A stretch of DNA of 64,000 nucleotides from Alkalihalobacillus sp. TS-13 (GCF_019720915.1 NZ_JAHKSI010000001.1:62001-126000), one strand, 5' to 3'. Counted from the stretch's first letter, positions 51,987-60,785 are shown. The notes: generated by a model from the sequence alone, not told the origin. Numbers and translations are program-made.

Positions 51987-54428
51987 ATGAAGCACTGGAT
52001 CTTTCAAGGAAATCCTAAACAATTTAACGTAGATGAATACATAAAAAATAATGAAGTACTTACATGGGGAGTTAGACAAAAGCATTATGTAGAAAAAATA
52101 AACATTGGGGATAAGGTGTTTATTTGGCGATCAGACGGAGGGAAAAAGAACTCAGGTGGGATTATTGCTCATGCTGAGGTTGCTTCAGATGTGTTTGAAG
52201 AAGACGAATATGAAGTTGAATTAAAAATACTTGAGCACCGCTTAAATGAAAAAGAGGGAATGTTACTAAGACATCAGTTAAGAGAAATTCCAGAAACAAT
52301 GAGTTTACGAATTATTCGAGTAGCAACAGGAACGAACTTTTTCTTAGAAGAAGATCAGTATCAACGAATTTTAAAACTTTGGGAGAATCCTAGTATTGTA
52401 GAAGATAAATTAGAGTTACCAACCTTAGATAAATATTTGGAGCTTTTTAAACTAGAAGGAATGGAACAACTGGACAATAATGAATATATACGAAATAGTT
52501 ATGACTTCTTTAGTAAATTTAGTAAGCGTTCTCACTTAGAAGAATTAGAGTGGGAAGATGTTCAAGAACTTGGTAACCATATTAATGCATTTAGAATGGG
52601 AATTGCTAGAAAACGCGCATTAGGTTATATGAATGCATCCATAGAAAAATATCGTAACAGTTTTATTTATCTAATTCATGGGGAAGATCCTATAAAAGAG
52701 AGAATTGACCGTTTTCTAACTGACGAAAAATATAAATTATTTGGATTTGGATACAGTGTGGTAAGTGAAATGCTCGGAAATATTTTTCCTGAGGAATTCT
52801 GTTTTTATAATCAACGTGATAAAGTAGCTGTCGAAAACGTTCTGGAGATTGTGCCTAATTATTCACGTGGAGATACATATGGTGAAAAGTTTTTGAAGTT
52901 CCAAAATTCTCTAAAGCGTGAAGGTATTACGGAGAAGTATAAGGAAATTGTCGGAAAGAGAACTGACTTGCCTATTTATTATGAAATAGATCAGTTTCTC
53001 AGTTTTCTATATGAAAACTTCAGTAAAGATGAGGAAGAGATATCAGAAGTTGCAGAGCCTAAGTATTGGATGATTGCAGCTGGTGAGGGCAGTATGTTGT
53101 GGGAAGATTTTCACACGAATAATCATATTGCAATTGGGTGGAAAGAGCTTGGGGATCTTAGGGAATATGAAAGTAAAGCAGATATTATGGAGGCTTTAAA
53201 AGAAGTATATCAATTAGAAGGAAAGCCCCATAATGATGCTCACGCAAACTACCAATTCTGTTATGAGATGCAGGTAGGCGACTATGTATTTGTAAAACGT
53301 GGTAATAGTCATGTTATTGGTTATGGAAAAATAGTTGGTGAGTATAAGTATGATGAATCAACACATTCTGATTATCACTCAACAAGACAAGTGGATTGGA
53401 TTAAAGTTGGCGAATGGTATTCGCCTGGATTACCAACAAAAACGTTAACTGAATGGACGCTATATGAAGATGCTGTCAAAACGCTATTAGAATTAGTTGA
53501 TGATGAGCCTGCTTATCCTGAACCAGATCAAGATAACATTATAGTGCGAGAAAGCCCTGAATATGTTACTCAACAATTCTTAAATGAAGTATTTATGACT
53601 ATAGAGAAGACTGAAGATATTAAAGAGGCTTTAGAGTACAAGAAAAACATCATTTTACAAGGCCCCCCAGGGGTTGGAAAAACGTTCGTTGCAAAACGAT
53701 TAGCATATTTACATATGCGTGAAAAGGACCCTAGTAAAGTAGAAATGATCCAGTTCCATCAATCATATACCTACGAGGATTTTATTCGAGGATATAAACC
53801 GAATGATACAGGAAGTTTTTCTTTAAAAGATGGTGTTTTTTATAATTTTTGCAAAAAAGCTATTGATGATCCTGAAAGTAACTACTACATGATTATTGAT
53901 GAAATTAATAGAGGAAATTTATCTAAAATATTTGGCGAACTTATGATGCTTATAGAGGCAGATAAACGCGGAAAAGAGTTTGCAATAAAATTAGCGTACA
54001 ACGAGAATGAGGAAGTATTCTATATACCCAAAAATCTATACCTGATAGGTACAATGAATACTGCAGACCGTTCTTTAGCACTTGTCGATTATGCATTGAG
54101 AAGGAGATTTACATTTATTTCTTTACAGCCAGCATTCAGTAACGAAAAATTTCAGGATTTTTTGCGTAACAAAAATATCAGCCAAGGTTTAATTGATAAA
54201 ATTATAACTTCTATAACTGAAATAAATAATGAGATTAGTAAGGATACTATTCATTTAGGTAAAGGGTATGAAATCGGCCATAGTTATTTTTGCCCTACAA
54301 CAGAAACTATACAGGATGAACAAAATTGGTTAGATCGAATAATTAGATTGGAAGTGGCTCCACTACTCCGTGAATACTGGTTTGATCAGGAGGATAAAGT
54401 AAATGGACTCCTTGAAAAGTTCAACTAA
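51987..54428 (+). CDS. mcrB: McrB-type AAA+ GTPase with two EVE domains
   Basis: 813-aa motor subunit of a modification-dependent restriction system. Residues 1-130 form an EVE domain (KHWIFQGNPKQFNVDEY). A second EVE-like domain begins PKYWMIAAGEGSMLWEDF at about 357 and runs to about 470. The AAA+ core has Walker A GPPGVGKT at about 559, Walker B MIIDEINRGN at 634, and MNTADRS at 690, the McrB GTP-type signature. EVE domains read modified cytosines, so two readers are unusual. The ATG at 51987 follows AAAGGAGG. Confidence 0.92.
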   Translation: MKHWIFQGNPKQFNVDEYIKNNEVLTWGVRQKHYVEKINIGDKVFIWRSDGGKKNSGGIIAHAEVASDVFEEDEYEVELKILEHRLNEKEGMLLRHQLREIPETMSLRIIRVATGTNFFLEEDQYQRILKLWENPSIVEDKLELPTLDKYLELFKLEGMEQLDNNEYIRNSYDFFSKFSKRSHLEELEWEDVQELGNHINAFRMGIARKRALGYMNASIEKYRNSFIYLIHGEDPIKERIDRFLTDEKYKLFGFGYSVVSEMLGNIFPEEFCFYNQRDKVAVENVLEIVPNYSRGDTYGEKFLKFQNSLKREGITEKYKEIVGKRTDLPIYYEIDQFLSFLYENFSKDEEEISEVAEPKYWMIAAGEGSMLWEDFHTNNHIAIGWKELGDLREYESKADIMEALKEVYQLEGKPHNDAHANYQFCYEMQVGDYVFVKRGNSHVIGYGKIVGEYKYDESTHSDYHSTRQVDWIKVGEWYSPGLPTKTLTEWTLYEDAVKTLLELVDDEPAYPEPDQDNIIVRESPEYVTQQFLNEVFMTIEKTEDIKEALEYKKNIILQGPPGVGKTFVAKRLAYLHMREKDPSKVEMIQFHQSYTYEDFIRGYKPNDTGSFSLKDGVFYNFCKKAIDDPESNYYMIIDEINRGNLSKIFGELMMLIEADKRGKEFAIKLAYNENEEVFYIPKNLYLIGTMNTADRSLALVDYALRRRFTFISLQPAFSNEKFQDFLRNKNISQGLIDKIITSITEINNEISKDTIHLGKGYEIGHSYFCPTTETIQDEQNWLDRIIRLEVAPLLREYWFDQEDKVNGLLEKFN

Positions 54429-55440
54429 AATTCCTATAAAAAATATTTATTACATGCTGTGCTATGCATGGAACAGGCTAGAAGAAAAAGAGGATGTTTA
54501 TGTCTCAAGGTCAGATGAAAAAGATATTTATCATCTACTATCCAGAATTTTAGTAAATCGACTACGAGTTTTAATCAAGCGAGGGTTCTACAAAGAGTAC
54601 AGTAATATGGAGGAAGAAACTTCAACCATTCGTGGAAGGATTAATTTTCCTCAATCGTTAAATGAATTATCTTTTAAGAAAGCTAGAATGTATTGTCAAT
54701 TTGATGAAATGACTCATAACATTTTACACAATCAAATTATCAAAACTACCCTTTATAATTTATTGAAGACTCCTCAAACAGATAAAAAATTAAAGGAAGA
54801 TATTCAACAGCTATATCATTACTTTCGAGATATTGATTTATTAAAGCTAAGCTCTAAAATATTTAATGAAGTTAAAATTCATCGCAGTAATTCCTATTAT
54901 GGATTTTTAATTGATATTTGCCGGTTTTTGCATGAATCTCTTTTAATGAATGAAGATGCACGAGGAGACAAGTTCATTAATTTTGAACAAGATCCTAAAG
55001 CGATGGCATATTTATATGAGGATTTTGTGCGTAACTTTTATCGAAAAGAATTGCCGGAGAGTAGAGTGTATCGAGAAAATATTTATTGGAATGCAGAAGG
55101 TGAAGACTTAGGTTATTTACCTATCATGCAAACGGACATTTCTATTGAAATGTATGATAGAAAGGTAATTATGGATACCAAGTATTATCAAAATGCTACA
55201 TCTTCTAGATTTAATAACGATAAGTTGATTAGTGGAAATTTGTATCAGTTACATGCTTATTTAAGTAATTTTATAAATAAGGATAAGAAAGAGTTAACGG
55301 GTATATTGTTGTATCCAACAGTTGATAAAGATTTGGATCTATATTATAAAATACTTGGTTCTAAAGTGAAAGTGTGTACAGTGGATCTTAATCAGGAGTG
55401 GCGAAAAATCCACGAAAGGCTATTAAGCATTGTAGCATAA
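54403..55440 (+). CDS. mcrC: McrC nuclease subunit
   Basis: 345-aa partner of McrB. The N-terminal IPIKNIYYMLCYAW and TIRGRINFPQSL are characteristic of McrC, and the C-terminal PD-(D/E)XK site reads MQTDISIE...VIMDTKYY (about residues 243-260). It cuts DNA when activated by McrB. The start overlaps mcrB by 26 bases and follows GGAGG, so the pair is coupled. A strong terminator stands at its end. Confidence 0.9.
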   Translation: MDSLKSSTKIPIKNIYYMLCYAWNRLEEKEDVYVSRSDEKDIYHLLSRILVNRLRVLIKRGFYKEYSNMEEETSTIRGRINFPQSLNELSFKKARMYCQFDEMTHNILHNQIIKTTLYNLLKTPQTDKKLKEDIQQLYHYFRDIDLLKLSSKIFNEVKIHRSNSYYGFLIDICRFLHESLLMNEDARGDKFINFEQDPKAMAYLYEDFVRNFYRKELPESRVYRENIYWNAEGEDLGYLPIMQTDISIEMYDRKVIMDTKYYQNATSSRFNNDKLISGNLYQLHAYLSNFINKDKKELTGILLYPTVDKDLDLYYKILGSKVKVCTVDLNQEWRKIHERLLSIVA

Positions 55441-55445
55441 ATTTG

Positions 55446-55484
55446 AAAAAAGGAGTTCCAACATTATGGAACTCCTTTTTTCAA
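55446..55484. terminator. Terminator after mcrC
   Basis: AAAAAAGGAGTTCC pairs with GGAACTCCTTTTTT around ACATTATG. Confidence 0.85.
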
Positions 55485-55565
55485 ATTATATCCATTTTTA
55501 GAGGGTATTGTTATTATAATGTTGGAGTGGAAAAGGGGGAAGCATATGAATTTGCTTTTAGAAAA

Positions 55566-56333
55566 ATGGAAGAAGATTATTATACTAACATTCTCATGTA
55601 TATTCTAAATTATGATAACTATAAATTACTACCTCTTTTCATCCATAAACTTATTGGAAACAAATCAAAAGACTTTGATTATAATCAACTTGGTATTGGT
55701 CTCTTCATGAAAAATCCCCCGAAGTCCTCAAATAAATATAAATACATAATTGGGATAGCTCCATATGAATTTCATCAAGATAACAATACTCTGGAAAACA
55801 ATATGGATTCTATACCTGATGCCTGGGTTTATGGATTTAATTTTACATTACTGTTTGAATTTAAAATTAGAGGTAATCTAGATGAAGCTCAGCTTGCTGC
55901 TCATAAGAAAAAACTTCCTAACTATAAAGGGACGATTCGTTTAAAATGGTCAGATGTAATTGAAGCATTACATTTTATAAAGAAGGATGGAAACCAAGTT
56001 CAACGATTTTTAATAGATGAATTTATTGCCTCTAGTAAAGATTTTAAGATAAGAAGAAAATCATCCGGTATGCCTAAAGAGATTATAGGCGGCAGGAATA
56101 TTGAAGAGGAAATACATTTTATTATAACTGGGAGTAAAGATACAAATGGTTACTCTGTTGATATTGTATTACCTGATGGTATGAAAAAAAGGTTAATAAA
56201 TAGTTTAAGTGGTATTCAAGCCTCACGAAAATGGATAGCTGGCTTTATAATAGAAATGCAGAATCAACTCCCCATTGATAATGTTGATAAAAAACAATTA
56301 TCACTGATTGTTGTGTTAAACCAGGAAGGTTAA
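55566..56333 (+). CDS. PD-(D/E)XK nuclease-like protein, probably frameshifted at its start
   Basis: 255 aa from the in-frame ATG at 55566. The core IPDAWVYGFNFTLLFEFKIRG, followed by a helix with Gln (EAQLAAH), fits a PD-(D/E)XK nuclease. The only good ribosome binding site, AAAAGGGGGA, serves the ATG at 55546 in another frame, which reads MNLLLEKWKK and stops after 20 codons; adding a single A would join both as LLLEKWKEDYYTNIL. I therefore suspect a one-base deletion. It has its own TATAAT-like box and stands behind McrBC. Confidence 0.55.
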   Translation: MEEDYYTNILMYILNYDNYKLLPLFIHKLIGNKSKDFDYNQLGIGLFMKNPPKSSNKYKYIIGIAPYEFHQDNNTLENNMDSIPDAWVYGFNFTLLFEFKIRGNLDEAQLAAHKKKLPNYKGTIRLKWSDVIEALHFIKKDGNQVQRFLIDEFIASSKDFKIRRKSSGMPKEIIGGRNIEEEIHFIITGSKDTNGYSVDIVLPDGMKKRLINSLSGIQASRKWIAGFIIEMQNQLPIDNVDKKQLSLIVVLNQEG

Positions 56334-56380
56334 AGAATGCATGGAATCAATGGAGATTAGGAAGTTATTTAAATAAATAA

Positions 56381-56518
56381 TCACGAACAGAAAATGCCAT
56401 TATTGAACGGTTGCCATATTTAGACAATCTACTTGCGGGAGTTTTTGAAAAGAAACATTATGCTATAAAGGATAGATACTTATACTCAACTCTACCAAGA
56501 GAAGACAAAAGTAAATAA
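56381..56518 (+). pseudogene. Gene fragment, 46 codons
   Basis: Startless frame reading ENAIIERLPYLDNLL and ...KDRYLYSTLPREDKSK to a stop. It looks like the 3' end of a lost gene near the island's right border. Confidence 0.3.
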
Positions 56519-56557
56519 CCAAATTTATGGAATAAAAGACATCCTTATAATGGAGCT

Positions 56558-56910
56558 ATGAAGGAATATATAAATAAAATATCGAACAAATTTTATGATG
56601 AGATTATATATACCCATCCGTTATCATTTATGATAGTGCGACTGGAAACAAGTTGCATAAGACGGATTGTTCGTATGTTACAGAAAAGAATTTCGAGGAA
56701 AAGGTTAATAAAAATAAAGGGAAGAATGGCTATTATTATCCAGTAGATAACTTTGAAGAAATAATGGATCCATCTGTGATTCCTTGTAAAGTATGTCATC
56801 TGAAAAATGAAGTTAATTATGTGTTAACAAAAGAGAGGTTAACTGATGGATATGAAAATAATCAAACTAACACCGATTTATTTAGATCAGGTTGTGGATA
56901 TTTACTGTAG
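56558..56910 (+). pseudogene. Frameshifted fragment with a Cys motif
   Basis: The frame beginning MKEYINKISNKFYD continues sensibly only after a shift as DYIYPSVIIYDSATGN, then KLHKTDCSYV and IPCKVC, and runs into the next gene's start. The Cys pairs suggest a small metal-binding domain. I cannot name it. It is likely broken. Confidence 0.4.
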
Positions 56911-57355
56911 GGTTCATGGCGGGGAATTTGACAATACGAAGGAACGGTTTGAACGTCATGCAACCTATGAAGGGTATCAGGGGCTGGTAGCGGTGGATGA
57001 AAACGATAAGGTCCACGGGTTTGTTTATGGCTACACTTCTTTCCCTGGTCAATTTTACAATGGTAAGCTTCGGGCTAAAATGACAGAGAAGCAGATCGAA
57101 GAATGGCTGACGGATTGTTTTGAGTTTGTGGAGTTGGCTGTGGATCCGGAGCACCATCGAAAAGGAATTGGAAAGGTGCTGCATGATACGATCTTGAGTA
57201 GTATTCCTCACCAAACGGCCATCTTCACGACTGGTGTCGAAATGGAAGCGGCAAAAAACCTATATCTAAACAATGGATGGGAGATCATCCAGGAGAATGT
57301 GGATGTGTTGAATACAGGAAAACACCAAATGAATATGGGTAATAAGTTGAAATGA
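56846..57355 (+). CDS. GNAT-family N-acetyltransferase
   Basis: 169-aa acetyltransferase. The acetyl-CoA site is VELAVDPEHHRKGIGKVLHD (about residues 92-111), the standard GNAT motif A with the Q/R-x-x-G-x-G/A loop as RKGIGK; AAKNLYLNNGW follows as motif B. The ATG at 56846 follows AAGAGAGG. The substrate is unknown. Codon use returns toward the higher-GC chromosome, so it marks the right end of the island. Confidence 0.87.
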   Translation: MDMKIIKLTPIYLDQVVDIYCRVHGGEFDNTKERFERHATYEGYQGLVAVDENDKVHGFVYGYTSFPGQFYNGKLRAKMTEKQIEEWLTDCFEFVELAVDPEHHRKGIGKVLHDTILSSIPHQTAIFTTGVEMEAAKNLYLNNGWEIIQENVDVLNTGKHQMNMGNKLK

Positions 57356-57374
57356 ATCGAATGGGGTGAAACGG

Positions 57375-57428
57375 TTGGGAAAGGCAGACAAATTGCCTCC
57401 TGAAATCACTAATGAAAAACGATTTTAG
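57375..57428 (+). CDS. Candidate cat leader peptide, 17 codons
   Basis: TTG at 57375 after GGGGTG begins a short frame reading (M)GKADKLPPEITNEKRF and ending at TAG 57428, inside the catA ribosome binding site. It resembles leader peptides of inducible cat genes, where a drug-stalled ribosome opens the downstream hairpin. Confidence 0.45.
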   Translation: MGKADKLPPEITNEKRF

Positions 57429-57433
57429 GAGGC
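57395..57433 (+). promoter_or_regulatory. Translational attenuator of catA
   Basis: GCCTCCTGAAATC (57395-57407) pairs with GATTTTAGGAGGC (57421-57433), 12 pairs plus one wobble. The right arm contains the catA ribosome binding site AGGAGG (57427-57432), so the stem hides it. This matches the known design of chloramphenicol-induced translation attenuation. Confidence 0.8.
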
Positions 57434-57438
57434 TGATC

Positions 57439-58089
57439 ATGAACTTTCATATCATTGATAAAGAAAAATGGGATCGAAAAGAGTATTTCGAGCATTATTT
57501 GAATTTGAAATGTACCTTCAACCTGACATCGAATATTAATATCACAATATTGCTAGATCATCTTCAGAACAAAGGGTTGAGGATTTATCCTGCTTTTATT
57601 TATATGGTTACAAGAACCGTTAATGCTCATAAAGAATTCCGGACATGCTTTAATAAGGAAGGCGTTCTGGGATATTGGGACGAAATGGTGCCAAGTTATA
57701 CAATCTTTCACCCTGATGATAAATCCTTCTCAAGCATTTGGTCTGACTTCTTTGATGATTTTGATGTCTTTTATCAAAATTATCAAGATGATATAAAGCA
57801 ATATAACGATATGAAGGGGCTTTTCTCAAAAGAAAATGAACCCAGAAACTCTTTTCCTATATCCAGTGTCCCCTGGGTTAGTTTTACTGGATTCAACCTG
57901 AACATCCAGAATGATCATAATTTTTTATTGCCGATCATTACCGGGGGGAAATACTTCGATCAGGACGATAAAGTATGGTTGCCTGTCTCAGTACAAATGC
58001 ATCATGCTGTTTGCGATGGGTATCATGCAAGTCTGTTTTTCTCGGAGTTACAGCAATTGGCTGACACCTGTTATGAGTGGCTGCCTTAA
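57439..58089 (+). CDS. catA: Chloramphenicol acetyltransferase, type A
   Basis: 216-aa trimeric CAT enzyme that acetylates chloramphenicol with acetyl-CoA. The catalytic His is in QMHHAVCDGYHAS near the C-terminus, and IYPAFIYMVTRTVNAHKEFR and the Ser/Thr-bearing FTGFNLNI are family segments. AGGAGG is 6 bases before the ATG at 57439 and is part of an attenuator. The upstream ATG at 57412 lies inside the leader frame and is rejected. The position just outside the island may be a chromosomal intrinsic gene. Confidence 0.9.
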   Translation: MNFHIIDKEKWDRKEYFEHYLNLKCTFNLTSNINITILLDHLQNKGLRIYPAFIYMVTRTVNAHKEFRTCFNKEGVLGYWDEMVPSYTIFHPDDKSFSSIWSDFFDDFDVFYQNYQDDIKQYNDMKGLFSKENEPRNSFPISSVPWVSFTGFNLNIQNDHNFLLPIITGGKYFDQDDKVWLPVSVQMHHAVCDGYHASLFFSELQQLADTCYEWLP

Positions 58090-58133
58090 TGAAAAGTGTC
58101 GGAACAAGGAATTGGGATTGGGGGGATTTCACA

Positions 58134-58685
58134 TTGCTTCAGATAAGAAGACCAAAAATGGATGACATGGAAGAGCTGCATCAATTATTCAGGACAGTGA
58201 TTACGGATACGTTCGCTAAAGAAGGAATCGAAGATATGCTCGATGATCTAAGTGAAGAAATTGAAGCTAAGAAAAAGTATCTGAAAAGTGATCTGGAGAG
58301 TAATGGGGAGAACCGATTCTTTTTGATAGCTGTAGATGGGGATGAAATAATTGGTTGCATTGAATATGGACCGGCTAGCGAACTTATTAATAAATGTACA
58401 AACAATGCTTATAAAGGGCTAATGGAGATCGGAACCGTATTTGTCCATCCGGACTATCAGAGGAAGGGTGTAGGGAAACTTCTATTGAATGAAATCTATT
58501 TGTCTTTGGAGAAAAAACGCTTTGAAGAATTTTGTTTAGATAGTGGATATAGCAGCTCTCAGAAAATCTGGAAGAAGAAATTTGGAGAACCTGCTTACGT
58601 GTTAAAGGATTATTGGGGCGAAGGGTATGACCACATGATTTGGAATGTCAAAGTGGATGATTGTATTACACAAGAAAATATATAA
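58134..58685 (+). CDS. GNAT-family N-acetyltransferase
   Basis: 183 aa from a TTG at 58134, chosen because GGGGGG (58120-58125) is 8 bases upstream; the ATG at 58089 lacks such a site. GNAT motif A is MEIGTVFVHPDYQRKGVGKLLLNE, whose RKGVGK loop binds acetyl-CoA. It overlaps nothing and follows catA by 44 bases, so co-transcription is likely. Substrate unknown. Confidence 0.83.
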   Translation: MLQIRRPKMDDMEELHQLFRTVITDTFAKEGIEDMLDDLSEEIEAKKKYLKSDLESNGENRFFLIAVDGDEIIGCIEYGPASELINKCTNNAYKGLMEIGTVFVHPDYQRKGVGKLLLNEIYLSLEKKRFEEFCLDSGYSSSQKIWKKKFGEPAYVLKDYWGEGYDHMIWNVKVDDCITQENI

Positions 58686-58698
58686 AAGTTATACAATT

Positions 58699-58736
58699 GG
58701 AGGTACAAATCACAAATGATTTAGTACCTCCTTTTA
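58699..58736 (+). terminator. Terminator after the second GNAT gene
   Basis: GGAGGTAC pairs with GTACCTCC across a 17-base loop, followed by TTTTATAAT. Confidence 0.6.
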
Positions 58737-58847
58737 TAATGTTTATACCCTTCTAATTGACACTACAGAAGATATTAGAAAATTATACCAATTTAACTGT
58801 GGTTATATTATAATCTTAGAAATACATAAAAAAAGGGGAGAGAATCT

Positions 58848-59300
58848 GTGGGCGATTGTTTTATATGCAATAAACACGCTGGAAGTATTCAAAGTTCAGG
58901 AGTCATGATTTATGAAGACGATTATGTTTATGTCGGTCATATTGATCGGAACGGAAAACCAAACTATTTAGGGCATATTATGATTGACTTGAAAAGACAC
59001 ACTCCGACTCTTGGTGATATGACAGTAGAAGAAGCACAAGCATTTGGGGTAATTATGGCTAGGGTAAGCAAAGCTCTAATAGAGTCTGAAAAAGCGGAAC
59101 ACATCTATTCACTTGTTTCAGGAAATTCAGTTCCCCATCTTCATATGCACATAGTTGCACGTTATCCAAATACACCAGAAGAATACTGGGGACCGATGGA
59201 AGTTTACGATTGGGAAGAAGCTCCTACGGGAGACAACAACGCTGTGATCGAACTTTGTACTCGTATTAAAACATATCTGGAGAATCATGCGCATGAATAA
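58848..59300 (+). CDS. HIT-family nucleotide-binding protein
   Basis: 150-aa protein with the histidine triad VPHLHMHIVARYP near residue 104. HIT proteins hydrolyse or transfer nucleotides from phosphoramidate and dinucleotide substrates. The N-terminal CFIC (CFICNKHAG) is a typical HIT start. The GTG at 58848 follows AAAAGGGGAGAG. It overlaps the next gene by 14 bases, so the two are coupled. Confidence 0.9.
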   Translation: MGDCFICNKHAGSIQSSGVMIYEDDYVYVGHIDRNGKPNYLGHIMIDLKRHTPTLGDMTVEEAQAFGVIMARVSKALIESEKAEHIYSLVSGNSVPHLHMHIVARYPNTPEEYWGPMEVYDWEEAPTGDNNAVIELCTRIKTYLENHAHE

Positions 59301-60105
59301 CATTATCCAAGATTTTTGCTGGGTAGGCAGCCAAGAAAATTTCGTTGATAATTCGAATGTGCATCAACTTAATCATGTTACCGTGGGCAGATTTGGCGGT
59401 AATTCGGATACAGGACAATATAAGAATGAAGATGGATGTTTAGTATGGGTAAATGAAAAGGAAGATTGGGAATTCACTTTAATTCTGGACGCACATAATA
59501 CAGCAGAGAGTGCTGAACTGATTTTAGAACAATTCATTCATGAAAGATTTCAAATTAAACCTTTATTATCTTTGCCGACAACTCAACAAACTTTTAAAAG
59601 GCTCGAAGAAAAGATAGTAAACATGTTTCAATCTGAAGAATTCTTATCTGCTTGTCGAAGGGTTAAAGGAGAAACGGCCTGTTTGATTGTGGTAAGAAAA
59701 GAAAAATATGTGTGGTGGTTTTCGGTGGGGGACTGTATTCTTTATTTATTCCACCCAGAACTAGCTGCACTCGGTCAGTATCAGTTAAATCAAAGACAAT
59801 TCTATGAATGGATAGGGCAGGTTAATACTTTTGAGCAGGCAGTTCCTTGTTATAGTGTTGGGCTCAAGGAATTACGAAAAGGAGAGAATCGCCTCTTTCT
59901 AACCACTGATGGTTTAGTTGAATGCCCTAATGAACCTTATTCAGATCCTAGAAACATCTATAATTCTTTTTTTAACTCGAAAGATGATGAAAGTATTCAG
60001 TCAATGCTGAAGAATATCCAAGACAATGGTGTTAGGGATAGCACAACCATAGTTTGCTGGAAAGTAAATATTTTAAAGGAAGCAACAAGACCAAGTGATC
60101 AATAA
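59287..60105 (+). CDS. Divergent PP2C-type phosphatase-like protein
   Basis: 272-aa protein of the PP2C fold. The elements seen are KNEDGC (near 55), LILDAHNTAES instead of the usual V-x-D-G-x-G-G-H, FSVGDCILYLF, FLTTDGLVE and RDSTTIVCW. Several metal Asp are kept but the Gly-rich loop is altered. It may be an atypical phosphatase. It is coupled with the HIT gene. The ATG at 59287 or 59293 may start translation. Confidence 0.75.
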   Translation: MRMNNIIQDFCWVGSQENFVDNSNVHQLNHVTVGRFGGNSDTGQYKNEDGCLVWVNEKEDWEFTLILDAHNTAESAELILEQFIHERFQIKPLLSLPTTQQTFKRLEEKIVNMFQSEEFLSACRRVKGETACLIVVRKEKYVWWFSVGDCILYLFHPELAALGQYQLNQRQFYEWIGQVNTFEQAVPCYSVGLKELRKGENRLFLTTDGLVECPNEPYSDPRNIYNSFFNSKDDESIQSMLKNIQDNGVRDSTTIVCWKVNILKEATRPSDQ

Positions 60106-60223
60106 GCGAATGGTTCTTGTTTAATAGTTTTTCTACTTGTAAAACGAACCAAAAGCATTTGTGCTCCTTTTTCTATTAATTGGTGGCGATAAGCACAACC
60201 GGATGAACTGGTAGTTTAATAGG

Positions 60224-60258
60224 ATAGAGTATTACGCTCTTTGGAGGTGATACTCTAT
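60224..60258 (+). promoter_or_regulatory. Hairpin enclosing the ribosome binding site of the 58-aa gene
   Basis: ATAGAGTAT (60224-60232) and ATACTCTAT (60250-60258) are perfect 9-base arms. The loop holds GGAGGTG, and the right arm includes the first two bases of the ATG at 60257. This could control translation by temperature, ligand or protein. Confidence 0.5.
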
Positions 60259-60433
60259 GAATTTATTTAGAAGGTGTCCGTACCATGTGATGTGTCCGCC
60301 CTATGAATTACATGAAGAATGCCCCATATGCAAGCAAGGGGGTGAGTTTTCGCAATGGGATCCTGACACGCGGATACCACCCTATGAACGGAAGGTGGAA
60401 AAGAAGAGGGATCCACGTGGATATAAGGAATAA
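60257..60433 (+). CDS. Small Cys-rich protein, 58 aa
   Basis: 58-codon gene starting MNLFRRCPYHVMCPPYELHE and containing ECPICKQGG, so four cysteines (7, 13, 22, 25) suggest a zinc-ribbon-like fold. The second half is polar and basic. A GGAGGTG lies 6 bases before the ATG. A clear terminator follows. I do not recognise the family. Confidence 0.65.
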   Translation: MNLFRRCPYHVMCPPYELHEECPICKQGGEFSQWDPDTRIPPYERKVEKKRDPRGYKE

Positions 60434-60473
60434 TAATCTATCATTTATCCATAACTTTCGTGTTTTTACAGAG

Positions 60474-60498
60474 CCCTGTTAAGTTCAGGGTTTTTTTA
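60474..60498 (+). terminator. Terminator after the 58-aa gene
   Basis: CCCTG pairs with CAGGG around TTAAGTT, followed by TTTTTTT. Confidence 0.75.
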
Positions 60499-60670
60499 TT
60501 GGTCTTGGTAAATAATACTGTTGATTATTGACTAAGTTTTGATTGAAGCGAAATTCGCAATACTTCAGCGGAAAAACTAGCCAAACATAAAAACTATAAA
60601 TTAAAGTAACGCTTCAGCATTATAGTGTTGAAGGTTTGGCCGATAATTGATACTATAACTATTAATCAAT

Positions 60671-60785
60671 AGGCTATGTGTAACTGGCGAACACGAATCA
60701 CCGTGAGGGAGCACATAGTGACGTTTAGCCGTTCGCCTGGGCAAGAGGTAAGGGATATTTGATCCCTTGCCTCTTTGTGTTTATA
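60671..60785 (+). ncRNA. ZTP (pfl)-type riboswitch with terminator
   Basis: P1 is CTATGTG (60674-60680) with CACATAG (60712-60718). The conserved ACTGGCGA (60683) can form the pseudoknot with TCGCC in GCCGTTCGCCTGGGC (60728-60742), and GGGAGC (60707-60712) is the conserved block before P1 closes. The terminator AAGAGGTAAGGG / CCCTTGCCTCTT with a T-rich tail follows directly. This arrangement fits the ZMP/ZTP riboswitch of purine and one-carbon genes. It lies upstream of the serA pseudogene. Confidence 0.8.

Noticed and set aside
55398-55565. N-terminal extension of the PD-(D/E)XK frame up to 55398
   Set aside because: It overlaps mcrC and runs through a strong terminator hairpin, so translation cannot begin there.
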